The notes under the pieces are model-generated. The model saw only the letters and a list, made by a program, of their open reading frames with translations, was not told the origin of the DNA and searched no databases. 64,000 nucleotides of DNA from Methylocella sp. GTDB taxonomy: Bacteria > Pseudomonadota > Alphaproteobacteria > Rhizobiales > Beijerinckiaceae. Location of the stretch: NCBI GenBank assembly GCA_037200525.1, contig JBBCGG010000001.1:2956501-3020500 (forward strand). The letters run 5' to 3'. Positions 9,257 to 18,148 of this stretch are shown piece by piece. Numbering within the stretch: position 1 is the first letter of the stretch; every line of letters begins with the position of its first letter. The position numbers and the translations under genes are program-made.

Positions 9257-10210
9257 ATGAAGCACGTTTATACAGTGCAGCAGTTTGGCGTCGATCCATT
9301 GGCGCCAACAATTTTTCATGAGCCCTGGTGGTTAAAGATAGCGTCGGACGATTCGTATAAATTTGTAGAGGTTGAAAGCAAGGGTGAGGTAGTGGGACGC
9401 CTACCTTATTTTCCACAAAAGAAATTTGGATTTTCAATCAGTATAAATCCAGGACTTGTTCACACTCTAGGCCCCGCAATTAATTCTGGCGAAGGTAGTC
9501 TCGAAACCCGACGTCAGAATACCTATAAGGCAATGCGGGAATTGATTGACAAATTGCCGCCATACGAAGTTTATCGCTACAAGTGTTTGGATAGCGATGA
9601 TGTTATACCTTTTCAACAAAAAGGGTTCATGACTCGAGTTCAATTTACTCATGAGATCGAACCCAAGAAGGTGGAACAAATTTGGGAAACCTTCAGTGTT
9701 TCTAAACGAAGTGAGATTCGTCGTGCAGAGAAACGTTATGATTTGTCTTCTATAACGCCTGACGAGTTCTTTTTATTTTACGATCAAAATATTGAAGATC
9801 GCGGTCTAAAAAATGTTTACCGCGATCATAACACTGCGATAATCATTCAGGAGACTATCGAAAGAAAGCGCGGTAAAATTTATGCAGCGAGAGCCAAAGA
9901 TTCAAAGAACTTGGTGGCTGCTATATTTGTTCCGCACGATAATCGTTATGCTTATTATTTTATGTCAACTAGATCACTTGAAGATAGGTCTGGGGCTATC
10001 AGCTTCCTGATTTGGGAAGCTATTAAAGATGCCGCAGAAGCTAATCGGACGTTCGATTTTGATGGTCTCAGTTCCAAAGAGGGGGTAGCTTTCTTTGACG
10101 GGTTTGGCGCACACATCAAACCACGGTACATAGTTACTAAGACTACTCTGATTGGAAGCATGACGTTCGGGCTTAAGGAATGTCTTCGACCCAATCGTTT
10201 CTTTTGTTAG
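9257..10210 (+). CDS. FemAB/BioF2-like GNAT-fold acyltransferase
   Basis: 317 residues. Fold-level signs: KRSEIRRAEKRYDL in the middle, GKIYAARAKDSKNLVAAIFV as the paired beta strands, YYFMSTRSLEDRSGAISFLI and FDFDGLSSKEGVAFFDGFG near the C-terminus. These match the BioF2-like/FemAB-like acetyltransferases (Pfam PF13480 type) often found with exopolysaccharide or peptidoglycan modification genes. The gene is visibly more AT-rich than its neighbours, with many AAA, GAT and TTT codons, suggesting acquisition from elsewhere. The substrate is unknown. It is not in an operon: lipB downstream is on the other strand. Confidence 0.7.
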   Translation: MKHVYTVQQFGVDPLAPTIFHEPWWLKIASDDSYKFVEVESKGEVVGRLPYFPQKKFGFSISINPGLVHTLGPAINSGEGSLETRRQNTYKAMRELIDKLPPYEVYRYKCLDSDDVIPFQQKGFMTRVQFTHEIEPKKVEQIWETFSVSKRSEIRRAEKRYDLSSITPDEFFLFYDQNIEDRGLKNVYRDHNTAIIIQETIERKRGKIYAARAKDSKNLVAAIFVPHDNRYAYYFMSTRSLEDRSGAISFLIWEAIKDAAEANRTFDFDGLSSKEGVAFFDGFGAHIKPRYIVTKTTLIGSMTFGLKECLRPNRFFC

Positions 10211-10265
10211 GCGCTGTGCGTCGCTCCCATCGGCATTCCTGCTGAGCGCGAGCCAAATCTTGCTT

Positions 10266-10982
10266 TCAAACCCGTAGAATAGGCCCGAAGACCGTTGCGA
10301 ACTCGCGCGCCAAGCTCGCATCGACTTCGCTCATGCTGATCGGGCGGCCGAGATCGATGAGACTGGTCACGCCATAATGCGCATTCGCGACGCCGCAGGG
10401 AACGATGCCGGAAAAATGCGAAAGATCCGGCTCGACGTTGATCGAGACGCCATGAAAAGATGCCCAACGCCGGATCCTTATCCCGATTGCCGCGATCTTG
10501 TCTTCGGCGACTTCCCCGGATATCCCGCGCGGCTTGTCCGGCCGCGCCACCCAGACTCCGACCCGATCCTCGCGGCGTTCCCCCCTTATGTTAAAGGCCT
10601 CGAGGGTCGCAATGATCCAGGCCTCCAAAGCGGCGACAAAGGCGCGAACGTCGGGTCTGCGGCGTTTCAGATCCAGCATCACATAAGCGACGCGCTGGCC
10701 CGGCCCATGATAGGTGAATTGGCCGCCGCGTCCGGTCCGGTGCACTGGAAATCGCGCCTCGACGAGATCGCCGTCCTTCGCTGAGGTTCCGGCCGTGTAG
10801 ATCGGCGGATGCTCGAGCAGCCAGACCTGTTCTTTCGTGGTCCCGGCGGCGATGGCCTCGGCTTTCGCCTCCATGAAGGCGAGCGCTTCGGCGTAAGGCG
10901 TCAGCCCATCGGAAATACGCCATTCGACGGGCGAATCATCGGCGCGCCATAAGGCGGTTTTCAGGCTCTCTCGCGTAATCAT
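10266..10982 (-). CDS. lipB: Lipoyl(octanoyl) transferase LipB
   Basis: About 238 residues from ATG 10982. Moves octanoyl from acyl-carrier protein to apo lipoyl domains, the first step of lipoate assembly. Motifs: [27 protein letters not shown], catalytic lysine in [12 protein letters not shown] and catalytic cysteine in [17 protein letters not shown]. The frame stays open upstream to 11039 but ATG 10982 matches the usual family length. It is transcribed away from the tRNA-Leu gene. Confidence 0.93.
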   Translation of the reverse strand: MITRESLKTALWRADDSPVEWRISDGLTPYAEALAFMEAKAEAIAAGTTKEQVWLLEHPPIYTAGTSAKDGDLVEARFPVHRTGRGGQFTYHGPGQRVAYVMLDLKRRRPDVRAFVAALEAWIIATLEAFNIRGERREDRVGVWVARPDKPRGISGEVAEDKIAAIGIRIRRWASFHGVSINVEPDLSHFSGIVPCGVANAHYGVTSLIDLGRPISMSEVDASLAREFATVFGPILRV

Positions 10983-11163
10983 GGTTGTTTCATATGAGAG
11001 AAGACGCCGCGTTTCCACAACAGGATGAGCGCTGAACATAGATCGAGCCGCGCCCGCGCAATCTTAGCGCTCGCACCGCCGAAGCGGCCTTGCCACGTCG
11101 CCGCCGATTTGTTAGACGACGCATCTGGCCGCGCGGAGTCTAGGCTCATAAGCGCGGTCATTT

Positions 11164-11248
11164 GCGGCCATGGCGGAATTGGTAGACGCGCTAGCTTGAG
11201 GTGCTAGTCGGGAGACCGGTGGAGGTTCGAGTCCTCTTGGCCGCACCA
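11164..11248 (+). tRNA. tRNA-Leu (anticodon GAG)
   Basis: 85 nt including an encoded CCA. Acceptor GCGGCCA (11164-11170) pairs with TGGCCGC (11238-11244), discriminator A11245. Anticodon arm CTAGC-TTGAGGT-GCTAG gives anticodon GAG. The T arm GGTTCGAGTCC and a long variable arm fit a class II tRNA. Its 3' end is the attachment site of the following integrative element. Confidence 0.96.
11233..11248 (+). repeat. attL of element 1: 3' end of tRNA-Leu
   Basis: CCTCTTGGCCGCACCA, 16 bp, identical to 18814-18829. The match covers the end of the T arm, the 3' acceptor strand, the discriminator and CCA, as expected for a tyrosine-integrase crossover that rebuilds the tRNA. Confidence 0.85.
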
Positions 11249-11311
11249 ATGTTTTTGGTGTTTCTTCAAGTTGTTTCAATGCCTTAGAGGCTTCGCAGCG
11301 CCCCATGTAGT

Positions 11312-11335
11312 GTTACATTGTGGGTTACATCGTGG
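11312..11335 (+). promoter_or_regulatory. Candidate integrase arm-binding repeats (left)
   Basis: GTTACATTGTGG directly followed by GTTACATCGTGG: two 12-bp tandem copies differing at one base, 64 bp inside attL. A related motif, TGTTACATTAGGTATTACA, lies at 18726-18744, 70 bp inside attR. Paired arm sites at both ends are typical of tyrosine-integrase elements. An assignment to Int or an excision factor is inferred. Confidence 0.5.
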
Positions 11336-11373
11336 CCTTTCTACTGTTTTCCGATGGCTGCCTCAGGGTCTCT

Positions 11374-12750
11374 GTGCGCTATCTGCTTCGAAAGCCAGAC
11401 GGCTCCTTTTATTACCAGCGCCGGGTTCCTTCTGACCTGAGGGGGCATTACGGCAATCTCACGTTCATACGTAAGAGCCTCAAAACGCATGACCCCGCAG
11501 AGGCTGCTAAGGAGGCCTCGCGGCAGGCCCGCGTTCACGATGCCTTGTGGCAACACCTCAGGTCGCCTCAGGCCAAGGATCTCAAGCTAACCACGGCTGA
11601 GACGCGGGATGCGGCTAAAGCACTATTAGAAACCTTAGGGCTCGAACCTGGGACCCGTCGCAATCCCGATGGCTCGGTGCGTGCTGATTTCGACCTTGGC
11701 GATGTCCTAGAGGAGCACATAGAGCGCCGCATAGGCTCGGAGTGGTCCGAGGCCCGCCATGATCCCCACAGCTACGTGGACCCAGGAAGCCTGCTGAGTC
11801 CCGTGGAGCATGAGGCCTATCGTCTCCTCGACGAACGCCCAGAGAAGCCCCGTGTTCTCCTCAGTGATGCCTTGGCGGTTTATCTTAATCGGCACAACAG
11901 AGGTAATGACCCAGCGTTTCGCGTGTTCACCCAGCGAGCCATCCAGCTAGTTTTTGATGCAGCTGGCGACTTACCCCTTGAGGCCTTCACAAGGGCGAAT
12001 GCTCGGACTGTCCAGGACGTAATAGCCCAGGGAAGGCGCACCGCTACCGTGCGGAGACGGCTGGACACCATAGCCGCTGTGTTTGCGGTAGGGATTCGGG
12101 AGCTATCCCCTGTTCACCTTCCGAATCACTTCGCGAAACTCGACATAGCCCGCGAAGGCGAAGATTCTCGAAAGCGCCTGCCGTTTACCAATGAAGAGCT
12201 TCAGACCATAGCAGCGGCTTGCTGCCAGCGCTCAGACAATATTCGATGGCTTATCGCAATGCAGATTGAAACCGGCGCGAGGCTAGGGGAGGTCGTGGGT
12301 CTCAGGGTTTCGGATGTGTTCCTTAGCGACTCAGTGCCACACCTTTGGATCAAGGAGCATCGGAAGCTTGGGAGGAGCCTCAAGACTCCAGGGAGCGTTC
12401 GGCGTGTCCCTCTTGTCGGTGTGTCCCTCTGGGCTGCCCAAGAGGCCCTAAAGGCTGCTCAGGGGGTAGGGGCAGGTTGGCTTTTCCCTAGGTACGCCAG
12501 TGACGGACTCATACGAGCGACGCATGCCAGCAACACCATCAACAAATGGCTCCGAGGCCTAGCCATCGACAAGACTACGCATTCGGCGCGCCATGCCCTT
12601 CGAGACAGACTTAGGGCTGTGGGCTGCCCTGAGGCCGTTATGGATGCAATAGGTGGTTGGATCAGCCATCGCTCGGTAGGGCAGGGTTACGGCCAAGGGT
12701 ACAGTCTTGAGGTGCTTAAGGGGTGGCTCGATAAGGTAGTTCTGGAATGA
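11374..12750 (+). CDS. int: Tyrosine recombinase (phage-type integrase) of element 1
   Basis: About 458 residues. An N-terminal arm-binding/SAM-like region is followed by a catalytic domain with the first Arg in METGARLGEVVG-like context (seen as QIETGARLGEVVGL), HSARHALRDRL as the H-x-x-R box, GGWISH for the second His position, and a tyrosine nucleophile in SVGQGYGQGYSLEVL. Earlier in-frame GTG codons at 11320 and 11332 fall inside the 12-bp arm repeats, so GTG 11374 (protein starting MRYLLRKPDGSFYYQRRVPS) is preferred. It sits directly after attL and points into the element. Confidence 0.88.
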   Translation: MRYLLRKPDGSFYYQRRVPSDLRGHYGNLTFIRKSLKTHDPAEAAKEASRQARVHDALWQHLRSPQAKDLKLTTAETRDAAKALLETLGLEPGTRRNPDGSVRADFDLGDVLEEHIERRIGSEWSEARHDPHSYVDPGSLLSPVEHEAYRLLDERPEKPRVLLSDALAVYLNRHNRGNDPAFRVFTQRAIQLVFDAAGDLPLEAFTRANARTVQDVIAQGRRTATVRRRLDTIAAVFAVGIRELSPVHLPNHFAKLDIAREGEDSRKRLPFTNEELQTIAAACCQRSDNIRWLIAMQIETGARLGEVVGLRVSDVFLSDSVPHLWIKEHRKLGRSLKTPGSVRRVPLVGVSLWAAQEALKAAQGVGAGWLFPRYASDGLIRATHASNTINKWLRGLAIDKTTHSARHALRDRLRAVGCPEAVMDAIGGWISHRSVGQGYGQGYSLEVLKGWLDKVVLE

Positions 12751-12816
12751 ATTATAGATAGCCTGCTCTTATATAAGGTAGAATTGTCTGTATTTGTACA
12801 ATTAATACCTACAGCA

Positions 12817-12831
12817 TGTAATGCTATTACA
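12817..12831. promoter_or_regulatory. Perfect palindrome TGTAAT-gct-ATTACA downstream of int
   Basis: A 6-bp perfect dyad with a 3-bp spacer in the AT-rich gap after the integrase. The half-site ATTACA resembles the arm-like motif at 18726-18744. It may be an operator or recombination accessory site; the rest of 12751-12977 is AT-rich and non-coding. Confidence 0.35.
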
Positions 12832-12977
12832 CTCCATATGATATTCAGTGTCAGTGGATATACTTTATTCTAAATAATAATCATTGACGCGGTAGCAAAA
12901 AATGTGTAGTTGTGTGGCTATCGGCTGGAGATGAAACGCATCTGTCCAGTGTCGATCCAACAACTGGAAACACACCC

Positions 12978-13232
12978 ATGACTATGTTTAACGTTACCGT
13001 GATTATTCCTACGGAACACAGGTTCCCCATCAAGGCGAATAGTCTGGAGGAAGCCCAGGAGCTTGCCTATGCTCAGGCGAACACCTTGTTCGATAGTGCC
13101 CCAAATGCGGGCGATGGTTGGGCATTTGGAGCCTATATTTCTGAGATCCATTCAGCGCCCACGGAAGGTGAGCCTGTGCTCTTGTGGAGTGCCGAGGAGG
13201 CGCACAAGGCGCATCAGCTTAAGGCCGCTTAA
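12978..13232 (+). CDS. Small hypothetical protein of element 1
   Basis: 84 residues starting MTMFNVTVIIPTEHRFPI. ATG 12978 is chosen over an upstream GTG/TTG that adds a low-complexity lead. The protein is acidic, with no membrane segment, and contains a helix-like SLEEAQELAYAQANTL stretch. Function not recognised. It is convergent with the primase-helicase operon; a hairpin at 13412-13443 separates them. Confidence 0.6.
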   Translation: MTMFNVTVIIPTEHRFPIKANSLEEAQELAYAQANTLFDSAPNAGDGWAFGAYISEIHSAPTEGEPVLLWSAEEAHKAHQLKAA

Positions 13233-13411
13233 TACTACCAATTCAGGCGGAATAAGCTACGTTTGGTGTATCGACGAAGGTCCCAAAAAGTACCAATGAC
13301 ACGCGATGACGGGCAAAAGGGGGGGTAAATATACTACTCTGTCCTACCTGCCCTAAAAACACCTGCTATCCACTTGGAATACATAGGGAATATACATTGA
13401 ATACAGAATGA

Positions 13412-13443
13412 GGCCTAGGGAGCAACTTCCGCACCCCTAGGCC
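13412..13443. terminator. Candidate terminator between convergent element-1 genes
   Basis: GGCCTAGGG ... CCCTAGGCC, a perfect 9-bp stem with a 14-nt loop, lies between two convergent transcription units and could serve either direction. There is only a short T-rich stretch on the plus side (CGCTTTCGTC), so its strength is uncertain. Confidence 0.4.
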
Positions 13444-13522
13444 CGCTTTCGTCACCTTTAGCCCGCCTAATGCTCCCCGCCGATCCCTACTGCTCGACTG
13501 GGCTTTAGCTTACCAAAGCAGA

Positions 13523-14968
13523 CTAAATGTCCATGCCCGGCGCTGGAATGTAGTCAACCGGAGCCATCCAATAGCGCTCGGTAGTGGTTCGCTTTTGAAC
13601 GAACCCTAAGGCCTTCATGTCGGAACCCGCTTGCCCAGCCGGTGGCCTGTTGAACCTAGGATCTTTCTCCACGATTTGCTCATAGATATCCCCGAGCCCA
13701 ATGCGTCCGTGCGGTTTAACTTGAAGCTCGCCGGTTGCCATTAGCTCCTTGAGCCGCAAGTAGTACACGCTGCGACTATCCTCAACGATGTCCTGTTTGT
13801 GTTCCGTCACGGGTGGCCGTCCGAAGGCCTCAAAGCGGTCCGTGCGCTCAATGTCTCCCATGCGCATTTCAAACCACCGTCTCAGGCATCCCAAGGCCCT
13901 TAGGTTAGGCAAGCCGCCCCTTGGGTTCTTGAGGTATTGCCATTTGTCGGACCACCAGTCAGCGCTCATGGCTTCTTCCTGGGGGCTCGCGAAGATGAAC
14001 CAGCGCCTATCGCCTTCCTCCAGCCGCACTGGCATTGGGTTGTTACTGAAGGCCAGAAAATGACACATGTTCTTAATGTTTTCCTGGGGTCCAAATTTGA
14101 TATTTACGAAGATTTCATCCTCAGATTGCAGAGTTTTTAACCTATCAGCAAACGAATAGTTGCCAGCTTCATAGAGTTCTGAAACAACAACCAAAGATGT
14201 ACCCGGTATGAATGACTGAAAATTACCACTCAATGAACTTGCCACTACTGATTTGGTGTTCCTTTCGCCGACCATGTGTTTAAGCGCCTCAGCAATGAAG
14301 TTCTTTCCAGCGCCGTTAAGCGCCGAAATGAGCAATACACTGGTAGGCATCTTGACTGACGGGCGGCATATCATGTGCGCGCACCAATCGAGAAACCATT
14401 CACGTTCTGTAATGTGTTCCCCAAAGAACCTTTCGACAACGTCCAGGAACCATCGCGGCTCGGTGTAGATCTCAGGTTTGATCGCTTTCACGCGCGGTTC
14501 TGACCACAGGTTGAGCACTCGGGTTCCATTCTCTAGCTGCACAATCCTCGGCTGCCCTGGAAAAGTATCCCAATAGCTCACCACAAGCCGCTGAGTGAGG
14601 CTGAGCGTATCTTTATCGAACTCCCCCGGTTCATGGAGCATCTCGCCAACTTCGGCCACCTGTGGGCTATCTTTTGAGAGCACCACGCGGCCATCCTTGC
14701 GGCCATAGCTCAGCACTGGGACGGGCGTCGAGAAATCCACATCCACGAGTCGCTGTAGCGCCCAATCTGGCATGAGACTTCTATCGGCCCCAGTATCCCT
14801 ATCGGCCCATTTGCCGGCGCTGGCTATATAGGCAAACCTCTTGGCAAGCTTTTCCCAAAGGCCTTCCATCATTCTCTTGTGTTCACGTGATCCCGCGCGA
14901 ACGGCCTTGCCTGCATCAAGCAGGGCCTGGGCAGTGGTTGGCGCAATTAGTTTCGTGTTGTTAGACAT
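13523..14968 (-). CDS. Superfamily-3 primase-helicase (DUF5906-like)
   Basis: 481 residues. The SF3 helicase core shows Walker A SALNGAGKN at residues 215-223, Walker B SLVVVSEL at 258-265, and the sensor region HFLAFSNNPMPVRLEEGDRR, all typical of phage and plasmid replication helicases of the D5/DUF5906 type. The N-terminal 170 residues do not show an obvious primase catalytic core. A C-terminal part around 400-470 looks like a small winged helix. It would unwind DNA for replication of the excised element. Its start overlaps the upstream small gene by 22 bp, so they form one operon. Confidence 0.82.
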   Translation of the reverse strand: MSNNTKLIAPTTAQALLDAGKAVRAGSREHKRMMEGLWEKLAKRFAYIASAGKWADRDTGADRSLMPDWALQRLVDVDFSTPVPVLSYGRKDGRVVLSKDSPQVAEVGEMLHEPGEFDKDTLSLTQRLVVSYWDTFPGQPRIVQLENGTRVLNLWSEPRVKAIKPEIYTEPRWFLDVVERFFGEHITEREWFLDWCAHMICRPSVKMPTSVLLISALNGAGKNFIAEALKHMVGERNTKSVVASSLSGNFQSFIPGTSLVVVSELYEAGNYSFADRLKTLQSEDEIFVNIKFGPQENIKNMCHFLAFSNNPMPVRLEEGDRRWFIFASPQEEAMSADWWSDKWQYLKNPRGGLPNLRALGCLRRWFEMRMGDIERTDRFEAFGRPPVTEHKQDIVEDSRSVYYLRLKELMATGELQVKPHGRIGLGDIYEQIVEKDPRFNRPPAGQAGSDMKALGFVQKRTTTERYWMAPVDYIPAPGMDI

Positions 14969-15168
14969 TGGTTGCTCGCGTCCTTAGCGCTTCTCGCAAA
15001 ACCATGGTTCTCTGCCGTGGCCTTAATTGCTTTTGGGTTTTCCAGTGCTACCTCGATCGAGGCGTTAACTAATGATGACAGTGAATTTCCACTTAGCCCT
15101 GTAAGGGTCTCAAGTAGGTCAGACCTTATGTAAACCCTGAGGCCCACTGTGTTCCGACTGCTTGTCAT
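14947..15168 (-). CDS. Small ribbon-helix-helix-like protein
   Basis: 73 residues. The N-terminus NTVGLRVYIRSDLLETLTGL followed by SGNSLSSLVNASIEVAL has the strand-helix-helix pattern of RHH DNA-binding proteins. Its ATG overlaps the stop of the upstream gene (ATGA, 15165-15168) and its end overlaps the primase-helicase start, so the three are coupled. It probably regulates replication or copy control of the element (inference). Confidence 0.6.
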   Translation of the reverse strand: MTSSRNTVGLRVYIRSDLLETLTGLSGNSLSSLVNASIEVALENPKAIKATAENHGFARSAKDASNQCLTTRN

Positions 15169-15494
15169 GGTGTCCCCCCAGCTGCACTAGCGCCTAAGGC
15201 TTCTCCAGGTATCTTCGGGTCCGAGAACACGTTTCGCTGCCTCCGCACCCCTTGCGGATCTGTGTAAAGGCTGCCGTGCGGAATGCTGGCATACTGGTAC
15301 GCTTGCCCACCAGCGGCCCCGCCAAGGGCTTGGCTAAGGTCCACCTCAGGTGCAGGCTGATCCCTCGCGGCCAGCGCGGCGCTAATGCCTCCCAAGATGC
15401 TGCTGATGGATGCTGGCTGAAAAGTTGTGTTTTGCGGCCTGGAGCCGTTCAAAAGGTAATTAAAAGCAGACGTGTCTGCGACACTTGGGTCCAT
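15165..15494 (-). CDS. Hypothetical protein, first gene of the replication operon of element 1
   Basis: 109 residues, rich in Ala, Gly, Ser and Pro, with no membrane segment. It begins MDPSVADTSAFNYLLNG. The stop overlaps the next start (ATGA). Composition resembles small virion-associated or linker proteins, but no family is recognised. Confidence 0.5.
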   Translation of the reverse strand: MDPSVADTSAFNYLLNGSRPQNTTFQPASISSILGGISAALAARDQPAPEVDLSQALGGAAGGQAYQYASIPHGSLYTDPQGVRRQRNVFSDPKIPGEALGASAAGGTP

Positions 15495-15662
15495 GTACTG
15501 TGTTCCTCCGCTGCGCCCCTCAGAGCTGCATTGTCATGACAAAGAGAGAAACCTCAGGCGACGTGTGTCACCCAAGGATACATTTGCTTATATGTGTAAA
15601 ACGGAAGCTATGCTGTGCGATTAGGCACGCCAGTAAGTTAGGGAAACTTAGCGTTGCTACGC

Positions 15663-15869
15663 TTATTCATGAGATGCAGAAGGAACACCTTCTAGGAACT
15701 TCGTGAGCAGAAACTCAAAAACTCTCGGATATGTAGCCTTGCGCCCCAATTGCTTGCCCAGGATCTTCTGGACATCGGGCAGCCGCTGGGCCAACGAAGG
15801 CTTCACGCGCAAAAAGATAACTACGCTATTGGTCTCGGCAGTGGTTGTGGTGTTCGTTGTGTTTTTCAT
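15663..15869 (-). CDS. Small RHH/CopG-like hypothetical protein
   Basis: 68 residues from ATG 15869, chosen because GGAAAG lies about 8 bp upstream; the frame also extends to 15932. A Thr/Asn-rich leader is followed by SVVIFLRVKPSLAQRLPDVQ and a basic helix GKQLGRKATYPRVFEFLLTK. The strand-helix-helix order suggests an RHH regulator. It is separate from the replication operon. Confidence 0.5.
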   Translation of the reverse strand: MKNTTNTTTTAETNSVVIFLRVKPSLAQRLPDVQKILGKQLGRKATYPRVFEFLLTKFLEGVPSASHE

Positions 15870-16041
15870 AATGATTACTTTCCGGTTGGTGTCTGCTTTG
15901 TTTGATATCTTCAGGCAAAAAGAAGCCCCCAATCTTTCGATCGGAGGCTAGCGCAGGCTAATTCAACAAAGATTATATGTTAAACTGCGGTCTCTATTAA
16001 AATTCCGATGGTTCCTCACTAAGCAGGGTGCCAACCTGTTT

Positions 16042-16072
16042 TCGATAGCTAATCTATTGCCAATGCTATCGA
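16042..16072. promoter_or_regulatory. Dyad TCGATAGC ... GCTATCGA near the serine recombinase
   Basis: A perfect 8-bp inverted repeat with a 15-bp spacer, in a 420-bp gap (15870-16289). Related GATCGATAAGCTATC occurs at 16910-16924, just upstream of the recombinase start. It may be a resolvase accessory or crossover site (inference). Confidence 0.35.
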
Positions 16073-16289
16073 TTTCACGCTTTCGGCCCTGCTTCATCGA
16101 AATGGTGCGTGAGGGAGGTCGCTGGCTGCCTCAGGTCTACTGGAATGAAGGCACTTGCTCAGTACCGTCTCTGGCACCGCAGCGCGTTCTGCGTGCTTCC
16201 TTCTCGTCGATCGGGCCGAAGGTTTCTCACAAGGCGGGTTATGTGTAGGTGTCACGTATTTTTCGACCAGGGACCGTAAGCCCCTGCTA

Positions 16290-16865
16290 TCATTCTGCCA
16301 TTGCCTCTGTCGGGCTCTTCACGCGCTTCAGGACCCTGTAGACGCTCGCAACACCTATTCCAAGCTCCTTAGCGATGGCTTCTTTTGTGTGTCCCTTGGC
16401 GGCCAGCGCATGAACTTCCGCCCCCTTCGCCCTCGCCGTGGGCTTCCGGCCCAGATACCTTCCGGCGTCTTTGGCTTTGGCAATACCTTCGCGTTGCCTC
16501 TCCAGCATGATTTCGCGTTCAAACTGCGCGATGGACCCCAGCAGGTTCAGCATGAGTTTTCCCGTAGGGGTCGAGGTGTCCAATCCGAGGCCAAGGATCC
16601 GTAACGCCACATCCTTTTTCTCAAGCCGCGCCACGATGTCCCCAAGATTCGCCACCGAGCGCGCTAGCCGATCGAGCTTGGTCACCACCAGCACATCGCC
16701 GGCCCTCAGGAACCCCAAGGCCTCCTCAAGCGCCTTGCGCGGCCCCACGGAGCTGGTTTGCTCCTGAAAAAGTCTCTCGACTCCAGCGGCCAACAGCTCT
16801 CGCTCTTGGGCCTCCAGGCCCGCTTTCTGGTCTGTTGTGGAGGTCCTTCCATAGCCAACGATCAT
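16290..16865 (-). CDS. Serine recombinase (resolvase/invertase family)
   Basis: 191 residues, standard length. Catalytic Ser9 in IVGYGRTSTTDQ; further motifs VVTKLDRLARSVANL (conserved D-R-L-A-R), TPTGKLMLNLLGSIAQFERE and a C-terminal helix-turn-helix (KEAIAKELGIGVASVYRVLK). It may invert DNA, resolve dimers of the excised element or have joined it later. It lies alone between the replication genes and the cargo. Confidence 0.92.
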   Translation of the reverse strand: MIVGYGRTSTTDQKAGLEAQERELLAAGVERLFQEQTSSVGPRKALEEALGFLRAGDVLVVTKLDRLARSVANLGDIVARLEKKDVALRILGLGLDTSTPTGKLMLNLLGSIAQFEREIMLERQREGIAKAKDAGRYLGRKPTARAKGAEVHALAAKGHTKEAIAKELGIGVASVYRVLKRVKSPTEAMAE

Positions 16866-17018
16866 TGTCTCAATCCCCCATTGCCCATCACTAGGCCTGA
16901 GGACACTGTGATCGATAAGCTATCAAAAGTCAAATTGTATTTGTGTGATAGTCTAAATGGCAGGGCTAGGGACGAATCACTAGGGCTTGGTCTATTGATA
17001 GTGAAGGTTCCGGCTTAT

Positions 17019-17636
17019 CTAAATTTCTAACCGCGGAGAGATTTTCCGCAGTTGTTTCAGGGCCTCTCCTCTGCGGCCCGGATCGAAATCGGGTCGGTTA
17101 GAGTTCCATGCTCCGTTTGCGGACAGGTTTGCAGCTTCCGTTCGCAGCTCCAGCATAAAATCTGTGCCTATTCGGTTAGCGGTTCTATTGATCGTGGCCA
17201 GGTATTTTTTTGCCGATCTCCTAGCGTGCCAAACTGAAAGGAGATACGTGCGAGCAGACAACATGTGAAGCAACCCAAAAACTAGGAGAATATAGCATAT
17301 AGGTTGAACGATGACGTAATATGCTAAAAGTACAGACGGTATTAAATTCTCTAAAAGTATAAATGCGGCGCAAAAAAAGATTATGAAGCCAAAAATAAAT
17401 TGAATAACAGATATAGATGCGAATAGGATCATCATCCTTTGGTCATTATACAGAAAATCAATGTATATAATCTGCCGCGCCGTGGTAGTTATATTATACT
17501 CAGTTAATTTAATACTGTGAGGAAAAATAAATCGAACAAATCGATCAAGCACAAAGGCGCAAAAAGGCCATATAAAAGCGATTATTCCGCAAATCGATCC
17601 TACGATGCCGAGAATGACGATGGCCTGCTGAGACAT
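17019..17636 (-). CDS. Unknown multi-pass membrane protein, cargo of element 1
   Basis: 205 residues. Four likely membrane segments: about 5-30, 68-92, 97-115 (IPSVLLAYYVIVQPICYILL) and a following stretch to 125. A basic cytoplasmic tail follows (VWHARRSAKKYLATINR). The gene is AT-rich relative to the chromosome. No family recognised. Its place next to attR beside another unknown gene marks it as accessory cargo; defence or superinfection exclusion is possible but unsupported. Confidence 0.6.
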   Translation of the reverse strand: MSQQAIVILGIVGSICGIIAFIWPFCAFVLDRFVRFIFPHSIKLTEYNITTTARQIIYIDFLYNDQRMMILFASISVIQFIFGFIIFFCAAFILLENLIPSVLLAYYVIVQPICYILLVFGLLHMLSARTYLLSVWHARRSAKKYLATINRTANRIGTDFMLELRTEAANLSANGAWNSNRPDFDPGRRGEALKQLRKISPRLEI

Positions 17637-18148
17637 CAGTCGGGTTTCCTGCCGCTTGTTTGAATCCTCGGCATCTACCGTTCACCAGCTATGAAATGTC
17701 GCTTGTGTAAAGGAGTGGGCCGACTCGTAATTTCGTTGCCATTAGGAGACTGGCTCTATCTCATGCGTCAAGTCGGCCTTTCTTCGAATGGCCAGTCGTT
17801 TCCGAATCATGCATAGCCGCACACCACGATCATGATGACGTTTGTTGATCAACTCGTGATTAGGCAAGGACTTTGGATTCGATCGGATACGAAAGCGACC
17901 CAGGGTAGGGATAGGGGTCCCAGGTGGCCACCTGATTCCCAATGGGTCCCATCGCTCCACCCCATTTCAAAAAATTAGCTTTCGACTGCGAGTTGTTGTT
18001 CGCCACGGATGTGTGGTGTTGAAGCTATAGAATTCCCAAGCGCCCCCACTCCCTTTCGTAAACATGTGGTGTGCCTTTTGAAAACCGGGGATACCTTAGC
18101 CCGGGCGCGGGTTTGTTTCAGTAGCTTGCTACGCTCGCCCACAATACG
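17637..18148. other. Gap in element 1 with no supported gene
   Basis: About 510 bp. One short minus-strand open frame (17742-17960) has unnatural composition and no start signal. Nothing else recognised. Confidence 0.5.

Noticed and set aside
17742-17960. A 72-codon minus-strand frame in element 1
   Set aside because: Unnatural composition, no start signal and no partner overlap.
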